In this document: positions 22,000-32,665 of the stretch, piece by piece | Layout of the letters: each line of letters opens with the position of its first letter | Position numbering within the stretch: the stretch's first letter is position 1 | From: Dipylidium caninum | Taxonomy: Eukaryota; Platyhelminthes; Cestoda; Cyclophyllidea; Dipylidiidae | DNA length: 64,000 nt | Direction of reading: 5' to 3' | Assembly (NCBI GenBank): GCA_017562135.1 | Contig: QEYB01001046.1 | Location: forward strand, 2,046,001 to 2,110,000 | Made by a program: the position numbers and the translations under genes | Notes under the pieces: generated by a model | The model's database searches: none | What the model saw: the letters and a program-made list of their open reading frames with translations, nothing else | Told to the model about the DNA's origin: nothing

Positions 22000-24900
22000 C
22001 TACAATTGGGTGGGAGGCAGAGCTGTAGACGCTTTCGGAATGAGGCCTCCAGTAACTGAGGAACTGTTCCCCGTAGTGGGGGCTTTGCTGTAATGCTGGA
22101 TGACGGCAGCCTCAGCACGCTCTTTCACAAGGGCTTCGACGTGTTCATGGGTAAGGAGAGCGAGGCCCAACTGGTCCTCCCGACGGAAGGGCTGACTGCC
22201 CATGACACGAAGAAAACGCCGACAGGCTTGAGCTGCTTCCTCAGTCGAGAGGTTTACGAAAGCATCGCTGAGCTGTGCCTGAATCCAACTCGGAAGTTTG
22301 CACCGCTTGTCCGACCGTGCGTAGCGCTATACCCAATGAAGAAGGAATTAACTATAGTCAAATTATTACATTTTGCCTAACGAATAAAATAATAACAATA
22401 ACTTCTGGGGACTCGACTACCAAATAGAAATAGCAGCTATCACAGAACCCCAATTATAATGCGCCAAAAAGTCACTTTAGAGAAACCAAATGCAGCTTAA
22501 AACGCGCGATTGGTATGCAGTAGGTCCAAAACTAGTGCGAAATTGCGTCAGTTGTATAAGAGATAATCTCCGAACCCTCCCCCTCCCCCATACTCCCTCG
22601 CCTGCCACACGTTTTTATCGGAAGGTGAAAATACGTTAGTTCAAACGAAACAACAATTTACCATACGAGATTAAAGCTTCATGCTTTAGATAACAGGGCT
22701 TTTAAGAGTGTACGTATCATCGTGTCATCACGTGTAGTTGCAGACAGCAACCACCTGATATTCTCGCTACTCACACAACGTGGTACGCAGGGCAAATAAA
22801 GACTGACAACGGAGCCATTTATTGTGTGAACGTCACTGTTTTGGGAGGAGGGTCGGATTCCCTGTGATCGAGTTTGTAAAACACGTTGGTCAGGGAGCAT
22901 TCGTCGACCAGATCGCGGTGTTTACGGGACAACAGCAAAGCGGCTGGTTAGTAGAAAGTGCATCCTTCGATGAATGGTAAATATTTGGCGAAATAAGCAG
23001 TTATTACCACTGGGTTGAAAGATGAAATAGTTATACCCACGGTCGAAATTGGTTTGATTCCCACAAACGAGAATAACAGAGTTCACAGGGAACCAACCAG
23101 TGAAGTGGTACTTTATTCAATTTTCCTGTAAATAAGTGATAACGGACATAATGATAATGCTAAAAGAACAAACTGTTATAGTGACGTGTCGTTACCATGA
23201 GTTTCGGGGGTGGCTTGAGCGCAGCAAATGGAATTTTGCGACGATATTGTAGGAGAACTTTGTTTGTTTAAAAAAAATATAACTAAAAACTTAGGCCAAC
23301 TCGGTGATAACGGCAATACTAGTACCATGAGAGGAAGCATTCCTTGACCGTTGTCACCCTCGATTATTCAGTAGTAATACAGCCGATTAATGTTTCCATG
23401 ATTTTTATTCGATAAAATGCCTTCCTCCGTTTAGATTACACCGTAATCATGCTACCTTGGCAGGACATAGATTGGATGAGAATGAGCTCGGAGCGTAGTT
23501 ACCGGGTCCGGTGAACTTCTAACCGTCGAAATTGGCAGGCCTGATTTTGAAGCCATGACTTAAAACCGTGTTTCTCGGTGCGCACGACATGGCGTATTAC
23601 TTTGGTTCGTAGGACTATTTCATTTCAGAATTAGGTTACTTCTCTTAGCCAACAGTCTATTTTAAAGGCATAAGTGTAAGACAACGTCCAGATCCTCACT
23701 CAAAAACCTTCAGAATAAAATATGTGTTCAGGGACTTACGACAACTGGACAAAAAGTCACATCAAAACCGTACGTGCGGCACGTTGTGGATCATACCATA
23801 CCAAACGAAAATTGCGGTGAAGATCTAGTGTGTATTTGCGGCGAGTAAATGTGGAAAGTCGAAGTGCAGAAGGACAGGACAGCTTTTTAATCAAACAAGA
23901 CTGGATAGTTAGCGTTTGAGGAATCGGCGGCTGGTTTGGCACGTAGGAAGGCCAGTGCAGGCCTCGGGGAAAAGCTCATGACAGATAATGAACAGTGCCT
24001 AGGAGGGGCTTATTACGAGAACACTCCCATTAATACGCAATGAATGTCAGAAAAAGCAGTTTTTGAATGAATGACTAAGTTGGTTTCTTTGGAACGCTTT
24101 TAAACGGTGTGGAAGTATGGCGACGATTTTCTTCGTCTCGAGCATACATCGCGTAGGCCAAGTGCATATCTGCAGTGGCAGAGGTCTAAGAAGGCAGACT
24201 GGACAATCGAAGTTTCACCAACAAATTGAGGAACAGCCAAAATAGGCCTGTCATATAGTAGATAATCAACTCAACCAGATTACATCGACGATACGACCTG
24301 GGAAGGCGACAAATTTGATTTTTACGGTGTTATAATGCTACTCTATGCACAGTCCGCATTTTACATTTAACAGACAGGTTCGCCGGCCTGCATGAGCCAC
24401 CATCCATTATGCTCGACCGACGGTACATGGACACCTGAAACGCAGTAATCACCTCCAATTCAGCACGCATTAAAGACTCAACGGGAAGACTTTGAGGAGG
24501 CATCGGACAAGGATGCATTTAAGGAAGCGGCGATTACTAAAATGAGTAATTTTCTATTAGCGTTTTCAAGCAAATGATGGCAAAAGAACTAAACAACGTA
24601 ACCAAACTTCCTTCCCTCTTATTTCTCATAAGTGTTTAAAAAAACTTTCAAAGTCTGGTAATGACTCGACAGTTCTTTTTTAGAGAAGTTACAAAAACCC
24701 AGGATTAAAAACTTTTTCCTGTTACGGTCGGTAGAGACATCAAACTGAACAAAGGCAGGCGCCCCAAACATGCTTAACCGTCAACAGCAAGCGAGGCGAA
24801 AAGGAGCTGGCTGAAGCTATCCGATCCCTCTTCTTGGTCATGCAGACGAGAAAGTAATGTCCACTAGCGCAAAAAAGCAGGTATTCGGACCATCTTTAAT

Positions 24901-27900
24901 GTCCAAAGAAAAAAAATTGTTTTGTCTCCGTTATGACAGGCAATACAAACAAGCCTTAAGAGAAAACAGATTGTTACGAAAATAAGAAGAGACTTGAATC
25001 TCCTAATTGTCCGTTCTCCAGGGAACGAGCACCACACGATTGACACGAGGGGAGGCATAAAGGTCATTACGATTTAGAGCCCGCCCAATGGGGACAACAT
25101 AACGATCAAAAGGGTAGAATTTAGCAACCGTCCACTAGAGCTCACCAACGCGTCCATTATTATCATTTAAGAGTGAAACGTTCTTTCAATATTCTAATTG
25201 AAAATACTGTAAAAAAATACATCACTAAAAATGGACAAACTCGTCTCAAGAACAGATTTACATTTAGACAACCTCAAAGAACACGTTTCCAGAATTTGGC
25301 TCAAAAGTGAACTTTACAAAACTGGTAGGGAGTTTAGAGCCAGCAGAACGTTCACATACCTTGTCGGCGAGAATCATTATCCCATAGTCCGATTTGCCCC
25401 GAATCGCGCGTCCCAGACACTGGGCTGCGTGGCGCATCGCGTCGAAGGTGATGAATTCATTAGGACGGATATTGTACTGCTCACGCAGGTAGTCCAGTCG
25501 AGCCTGAAGCACCGAAATAAAGGCCTTATGTTCAAAATCGAGCGTGGCTTGGGGACCTTCCCTCTTTTCCGCTCTAACACCAACTGAATGCAAATGCGAT
25601 AGATGTCATTCTTAAAACTCGTGTGATATGACGAATCATTTGACGGTTTCCGCAAGGAATTTCTGAAAACCAGATGTGCATGAAATTAAAAACAGAAGAA
25701 AGGTGTCTACCTTTTTCACCCTGAAAAAAAAACAAATTGGCGGTTATAATATTCCGAGACTGACCTTGAAAATGCGGCTCTGAGTGTAAACATAGGGGAC
25801 ACCAAACATGATTACGCATCGGCCGAGGTGGTGATCTGAAATGGAGATTAAATAAGCAAGATGTTTTGTGGACATAAAACCGCAAATATAAGGGGACTCG
25901 CCAAAGTCGATACCCTCGGAGACTTTCCCACGAGCCACCGAGAGGAGAATTGCACCTCTACCGTTCTCACATGCCTGAGAGAATCACAAAAACATAGATA
26001 ACACAGTTGGTCATTCCCAAAAAGTAATTCAATAACGCATGCCTTATAGAAACGAGGATCAATTGCAATGAAATAGCGCTATTTCCACTAAACATGGTCA
26101 GTTTACTTAATAAACGCTCTCTCCTCAATCATCCTGGTGGTAGTGCTTTTAGGCCATTGAGGGCGAATGGGAGTAGTATTAGTTCGTATTATTGAGCCTA
26201 GCGCAATTGAAGCTTTAACTAAGGTATACAGTGCAAAGGAGATGGTAGAAACAGGACCGCCTAAATTGGGCGCACCTTCTGATAGTTAGCCAATGCCAAA
26301 CTGGTCTCTTCATTGTCGGGACTCTCAATGAACAAAAGTTTATGCTGTTGGATTTTTTGGATTAAGTTCTGAAAGAACAGAAAACCGAAAATCAGTAGCT
26401 ACGACGCAGCGAAGATTGCTTTCGTAGTGAGACGATGTGGGCACTGTCACAATTGCTTAAAGAACCCTACCTGTTCGTACCACGTGGCGAAGGTTGATTC
26501 CTAAGATAAGGAGGAATTGTAATCAATCTTCTTTACATCTTAAGGCAACAAATAATACAAAAATAGGAATATTTGTGATAAAGACAGCTGTCCCAAAATA
26601 TTTAAACAGGTGCAATGATAAAAGAAATGTGAATGAAGACTTAACAAAACCTTTCCGAGAGAACCGGTTAAGGATATGCATAAAGGAGGTGTGATGAAAT
26701 AATACTTATTGTGGTGGTTAAAATACATGTTTGGAGTTTGTCACTTGACAAATAGCCCGAATGTCACGAGATAAAGAATGAAATACTATTGAATAAGATC
26801 AAATTACGCAAATCGTTTCTTTTCCTTTAAATAAAACAATTGAGATAGATGTGTAACAACGTACTACAACAGCCATTAACATTAAATGAGCATTATTGAC
26901 AGGGTAAATAATGTAATCAAAATATGAACTTCAAAAAACCAGGAAATGGAAAACGGAAAACACGTACCAAATAATGATAGCTGGGAAAGAAAGCCACAAT
27001 GCCATCGGGAACGATACTTGCCATTTCAACCAAAAGGTGGCCATAATTACGAGTCACAGCTGAAAGAGGAAGGCGCAGAAAATGAAGGAATCAAAGAATA
27101 CAAAAAAGTTCATAAGCTGGATAAAAATTTACCTAGGTCCTCACGACTCTCGAATTTGGTCGTCATAGCAACCTGATCACAACCACGGGAAACTATCTAG
27201 AAAAAAAACCATGAAAACATAGTAATGTGAATTTAGCAGATGAAAATGGGGAGACATGCGTGATAAATAATCGGAGGCGAGAAAAAAAGCTATAAACCTG
27301 CAGAATAGCATTGGTCAAATTAATAAGGAAGAAAAGGAAATCAGAATAAGTAATATGGTAAATAAAATATTTGTTTGTGGCACAGTACTCGTGAATTATT
27401 GTTAAATACTCTACAACGTCAATCTAATAAACAAGCATAGGCTAATTCATCTGTGACTAGAGGCCAGATTGTCACATTGTCAAATTGCATTAAATAATAA
27501 ATGGGAAAAAGGAGTCGAGAAAACAAGAACGACAGATGACATAGACACGAAAAAGGTTGGTTTATTACTACGACTGATAAGGAATTTCAGGCCAAAATGA
27601 AGTGGCTCACCAAAGGCATAAAATAAACAAGTTCGCTTACAGATCTGCAAGAGCATCAAAAAGAAATTAACCAAAAGAAGACTTCAAATAGGGAGAAAAT
27701 TACAGAGGAGGTACAATGACATTTTGTGGAATTTTCGTGGAATTTTCACAAAATTCTACTTCATCCATGAGTAATGTAAAAAATCCTTGATTAGTAGTCG
27801 CAAGTGCGCTAAGTGTCGTGAACACCAACCCATATAATGTAGACTTGTGCTTTAATATTAATACAGAAAATAATTTATCCTCCTTTCGGTTCATTCCGCT

Positions 27901-30900
27901 TTCACAATGACGCACTCCTGTCCGAACTTTGTCTCACATTCAGGTCTAGAAATATTCATTTGTCGTAAATTGTAAAAAAAAGTAGTGGGGAACCATCCAC
28001 TATATCAGCAAGGGCTTCCAAGTGTAAAATTTTACCAAACAGATAAAAGCCAAAAAGGCAAATAAGATGAGTGATTTTCTTTGAAACTGATAATATGGCA
28101 TAAATGTATTACATGCATGGTACCCTACCAAATACATTGTTAAAATAATCGCCTTAGTGCAATGGAGAAGAAATTTCACAACACTGTTCTACATTAACAA
28201 TTAAGAATTCCGTACAGCAGGTTTTGCATTGCAAATCTAAAAAGTTGGGGATTCCTTTTGCATTGCTACAGTCTTTTAAGTTTTTAGGACAGTTTGATAC
28301 AAACCCTATCCTACTTGTCCAGGTTCACGATAACCCGAAAAAACAAGAGATACTAATTACTAAGATATATTTCTAAAAAATAGACAATTTGTTGGAATTT
28401 GAATTGGGATATAAGACAGGAAACGGGACGGATGGCGACTTCAGAGAGAAAATGTGTCACTTGCACCTTGATTCAAAGCTTATATGCGATTTATTTTCAA
28501 AGCCATACTTTAATCAAACCTAATGATGAGCCTTCAATTCAAAGAGAAAATAACTTTCACTCATACGGAGTATAATTAAGGGTGAAATATAAAATAGGAA
28601 AGAAATAGCTTACCATTGGACAGATGCAGTTCCGCGCTAATGTCATGGTGAGAGATGCAGAGTTAACCGGATTGAAGTTCAGTATCCTCGGATACATGTC
28701 CAGCGGTGAAAGCGTCTGCAAAGAAACACATTTAGTCAAAATCAACTATCAAGTAGACGAAATTTACACAGATGACAGTATATGTTACCGATGTCACAAC
28801 TAATACGGGTCCAATATAAGGGACAAACGAAATATTACGGCAGATGACCTACTCCTGATGTGAGAATGACACTAGTGTATCGTTCAAATATAGGACGAAT
28901 GGCGAAGCTCGCATCCATGCATTGGAAATAGAGGATAGGATTAACCACTGTGGGGGCACGTTCATCGAAGGGTTCGATAATTACACAAAAACCTGAGGAA
29001 TAGAAAGGGCAAGGGAAACTTTACGGCAAAAAACGAACCGATTGTAATTTAGCAGATGTAGACTATGAAGGACACAGCAAAAGTCAGAGAGTAGAATTTA
29101 TGCCGAGCTTAAGCACAGTAAATAGTTTTCTATGGATAAGAGCGCATGCAATTTGACAAATTCCCATATCCGACCTTAAAAGTGCGTTTAGTCAAGATCA
29201 GGAGGTGAACAATAGATCATATACATCAGAGGTTGTCAGAAAAAATCGACTTTTTTCGAAGACAATTAAACAGCATGCCACAACTCACACAACCGGTAGA
29301 ACAATTCATCAAGAATTAAGTAAGCGCATTAATGTAAATGGTTAACAAAAAGAATGAGATTTAATCCTGAAACTAGGACAGTATGGCAAATATATAGTGG
29401 TACCAAATAAAAAGGTTAATAAAACTTCCAGCTATTAGCATAAATATATTAATACGATCTACTCCATAGAGCAGTGGAAAATGAACAAAACAGTGTACGA
29501 CAAACCTCTGGTGTAGGTCGATACCAGTGTTCCGAAGTTACAAAGAAGAGTCAACCCTGAGAAAAATCGAATGTCAGCAAACTCCAATGTATCAAGAAGA
29601 GATTGCAGACGATCAGCACAAAACCTTCAAGAAAAGGCATTTAAAATCGGAGGTTAATAGTAAAAACCATATTCTCAGACAAAAGACTGACTGAAGTGGG
29701 CGTCGATCAATGCAAACTTTTTCGAGGCAATCCTTAAGAAAAGCAACTGGTGTTTCGTGCACAACGTGCGCGACACGCAGGCGCAATTTCACATATTCTA
29801 GTAGCCTCCGAAGAAAGCTTATGAAACTATCGGCACTTCGGAGAGATCCAGGGACAGCTCCCTTGAGAATCTCATCCGGAAGAGCTAGAGACCGAAGAAG
29901 CTAGAGGAACTAAGTGACTAACTTGGATTCGCCAAAACCATATCCGTCTCTTTAGGTGCATTAACTCCCCCGAAGACCTTGGACCAAACGGTCGTACTCC
30001 TGTTGAAGTCTTGCCGAGTCGCGATTCCTCACTTCTGCTACCCGAGACGCCAGCTTCTCAATACCCTGGTTGCACCGCTCCAAGGACCGTCGTGAGATAA
30101 CACAACTCATTGACTCAATGCATACGTTATCTTTGTAGATTATTTGTAAGGCAAAAGTCACCCACCTATATTGTGCGCCTCGTCACAAACCACAACCGTG
30201 TTTTTGGGAAAATCATTTGACACAAGCGCTGCAATTTTCGGGTCAAGCATGTAATAATAGCTGTACACAACAATTTTCGCCTGAGCTAACTAAAATGGTG
30301 AAATTAAGTGAAATATGTTTTACGGCTTGTCGAGCCACGAAATATGGACAATAGTTCCTTTTTTTGCCATAGCTACGTAAATCATTCTAGGGAAGGTTAA
30401 GGGATCCGGACACCTACTAAATTATAGACACCCGTAGGGAGGGTTTCACCCCGTCCGTTAAGATCAAATTCTTCAAAAAACGGGCAAGTGGGAACGGATG
30501 GGTCCTCACGACGTTGACGACGGACGAAGCTTGCGGTGAGTTTGCGACAAGTGGAATCAACAGTCGCACCATCCCCTGATCTGCGAACTGAAGGTTCGAT
30601 ACAAAGGTTTTTGCGAGCGCTTAGAGCAACTGCTAGAAGACCAAAACCGGAGCCTCCGGTTTCTTTAGCATAATACTTGTCGAGTATTTTTATCTCATCA
30701 ACGACTTTTTCAAGCTCGGGGACAGTGCGTGAACAGTAGACGAACTTTTCTACGTTGTTAGGATGCGCCTTCATATATGCAACGACAAGCGACAATATTG
30801 ATACGGTCTTCCCGGTACCTGATGGCATTTCTAGAACACCATGACCCTGAAAACAAAATGAAATAAGCTTGCGACCCCACCTTTGCGTCGAGAGTCGCCT

Positions 30901-31016
30901 TTAGTTCGAGCATGTAGTGATATTGTTCCGGATATATGTATTCATATGGGAAATATACCAACAGACCATCAACATTAATCCTAAAAGCAATAAGCAATCC
31001 TGCAGCCTTACTTCAT
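22000..31016 (-). CDS. ERCC2: XPD/ERCC2 TFIIH helicase
   Basis: 5'-3' DNA helicase of TFIIH, needed for nucleotide excision repair and structural in transcription initiation. Eighteen exons on the minus strand: 31012-31016, 30881-30980, 30418-30846, 30324-30386, 30166-30289, 29923-30130, 29692-29884, 29506-29624, 28853-28992, 28614-28715, 27133-27196, 26968-27059, 26471-26500, 26275-26368, 25902-25974, 25765-25835, 25360-25503, 22000-22326, about 791 aa (human 760). Visible: Walker A PSGTGKT (about 43-49); four iron-sulphur cysteines in NLCIEP, STCRKL, PTCPFF and NYCPYF; CDEAHNI (about 234-240); [20 protein letters not shown]; and [14 protein letters not shown]. Exons 29923-30130 and 26275-26368 each carry one extra base. 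One intron uses a GC donor. Relative to human, GILE is absent at the 26471/26275 exon junction, and the C-terminus has an extra Thr/Ser/Pro-rich tail. All helicase motifs are present, so the gene is probably functional. Confidence 0.96.
22327..25359 (-). other. Long last intron of XPD
   Basis: About 3 kb separates exon 25360-25503 (ending ILADK) from the terminal exon (starting RYARSDK), phase 0 at both sides. No nested gene is recognisable in it on either strand. It contrasts sharply with the 31-38 nt introns at the 5' end of the same gene. Confidence 0.8.
25836..25901 (-). other. XPD intron with GC-AG boundaries
   Basis: The exon reads EGIDF followed by one base, then GCGAGT, and the acceptor is TTTCAG before codons for [14 protein letters not shown]. 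Only the GC donor at 25901-25900 keeps phase and restores the universal GIDF-x-HH junction. Nearby GT dinucleotides break the frame. GC-AG introns are a known minor class of U2-type introns. A single-base call error at a GT donor would look the same. Confidence 0.7.
26280..26281 (-). other. ERCC2: One extra base in XPD exon (frame break)
   Basis: The exon begins in phase 0 after TTTCAG and ends at GAAG|GTGCG, while the next exon opens in phase 0 with [11 protein letters not shown]. The exon is 94 nt instead of 93. Dropping one base of the GG here (CC in the transcript) gives the expected NYQKACENG, matching human KYQEACENG. Confidence 0.75.
26471..26500 (-). other. ERCC2: 30-nt microexon of XPD
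   Basis: Ten codons reading [10 protein letters not shown], flanked by CTTAG and GTAGGG, match human ESTVASWYEQ. The exon is phase 0 on both sides, so skipping it would remove ten residues without breaking the frame. Confidence 0.9.
29885..31011 (-). other. ERCC2: Cluster of six ultra-short XPD introns
   Basis: Six successive introns measure 31 nt (30981-31011), 34 nt (30847-30880), 31 nt (30387-30417), 34 nt (30290-30323), 35 nt (30131-30165) and 38 nt (29885-29922). All are GT-AG, and removing them joins conserved XPD segments in phase. The later introns of the gene range from 66 nt to about 3 kb. The first intron splits the second codon, so the first coding exon supplies only ATGAA. Confidence 0.9.
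29967..29971 (-). other. ERCC2: Extra G in XPD homopolymer (frame break)
   Basis: The exon reads YDRLVQGLR up to a run of five G in the transcript, after which the homology ([12 protein letters not shown], human AARETDAHLANP) continues in the +1 frame. The frame as written stops at once. Four G instead of five would restore continuity. A 16-nt GT-AG segment just downstream could also repair the frame but is too short for an ordinary intron. Confidence 0.78.
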
Positions 31017-32665
31017 CGTGCCGAGGTAGCGTGCATCTACAAATGAAGATAGTGCAGATGGCCAACCACAACGCGAAGCTCGTGACCTCAAAATAATGGG
31101 AAGGTAAGCCAATGAGGGCGATAATTAGTGACATTTGTTATAACGAAGTGAATTATCCTACACTTATCAAGATTAGTTAAGCCTTGTAAACTTAAAGCAT
31201 AAGGCTTGCCAAAATTTCCAGGGGTAATATACTACTACGGACTTTTATCTTACTATTGGCTAAAAAAGTATGGCGGCCTGCAGTATGGTCTCAACGTTTT
31301 TTATCTGAGCGCGTCAAACTCTTCAAGCTCTGTTAGTCAGTCTTCATAAAGTGTTACTACTCGCCAGGGGTTCTATGAGACTTGCCCACGATGGCACCAC
31401 GTCGCCATTTATCTCTTGCAGAACTTAACTTCAACCCTTGAATCATGAACATTTGACTCACTACTAGGTCCCTTTAATCTCTTGCAAAATGATGCTGGAG
31501 GCAATGCAGTACATCAAGCCGTCAGCAGATTTTTCAGATATCCACACCGACCGCAACTAAAGCATAACTTGAGGAAACCACCACTCGTCTACGGGAACAC
31601 ATCTAAAACCTAACAGTCTCAAACAGCGCTCGACAGCAAGCCTATTATTTCACACAGGAAAAATCCCCTAAACCGGCCTCCATGCAAGTGAAATGCCAGT
31701 TCAAACCACCATATACTGAAGACATGGTGAAGTAAATTCCTCATACACTGTCTAGGATGTTTGACGGGCAGATGAATAACACAAGACTTATTTGTGAAGA
31801 CTTGAAAAATTCCATATATCAATAGTGCGCCATAAACAATGAGATAAGAGACCGTAGATAAAGGAGATCCAAGAGAAATATAGGGGACAAGGTCTATCGA
31901 CCTCTGATCACAGTTTTTTGGTAGAAAAACCATATAAAAATAAGTAAAGGCGAGAACCGTTATTAGAACCGTCTGCGAAATTCCAATTCAAAGACGTCAA
32001 CTGCCCACAAGATAACTAGGAGTTCCTAAAATTAGAAATGTAAGTTTTACTCATAAAAAATTACTTCAGAAAATTTAATCAGCAAACTAGTAATATTTGG
32101 GGCGAGTAGTTTCGTCAAAAAAATCATAGTCATCTCTGTTACCTTTGTAGCTATTTTGCTCTAGGAATGTTAACAACAGCGTTGACCCTCTACGACCTGG
32201 CCTTAACGCTTTTGACACCTTCCACACCGCCTGTGATATTAAACTCGTAGTCAAATTGTTACCTACGTGTGTATCATAGCTTTGACAAGAATAACTCTGG
32301 ATGCGTTTCAAATGAAAACACAAAAAATTGCTCCATAAAACACCAATTTGCTGTGCAAAAATTGCTCCATAAAACACCAATTTGCTGTGCAATCAGTTAA
32401 GCATTTGCGACTTGCATACTGTAAAATCACACCTTAGGATATTTAGGCGGAAGCTGAAGTCCCAAACTGTCACAACTCAATTAGTCAGGGTGTGTTAGGT
32501 AGAAAAGCCACCAAAATTGGGTGGACGTGATAAAAATTGTGCAGTGGTCCCGAGTGCACTATGAACCATGCTATGATGGCGAAACAAATGTGCATAGGGT
32601 AGGTGCATGGTTGTGTTTATGAATAAAACCGATTCACTTCGCCAATAGGTGATCTTAAAAGTTAC
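31017..32665. other. Intergenic region between XPD and phafin genes
   Basis: Both flanking genes run on the minus strand, so this holds the XPD promoter and the 3' flank of the phafin gene. No recognisable coding exon is present. The only distinct element is the 34-bp tandem duplication at 32323-32390. Confidence 0.5.
32323..32390. repeat. Perfect tandem duplication of a 34-bp unit
   Basis: Two head-to-tail identical copies (32323-32356 and 32357-32390), each containing ATTGCTCCATAAAACACC. Perfect identity suggests a recent duplication or an assembly artefact. It lies just downstream of the phafin gene. Confidence 0.9.

Noticed and set aside
25231..25587. 118-codon plus-strand open frame
   Set aside because: It is the antisense shadow of the XPD exon encoding [17 protein letters not shown].
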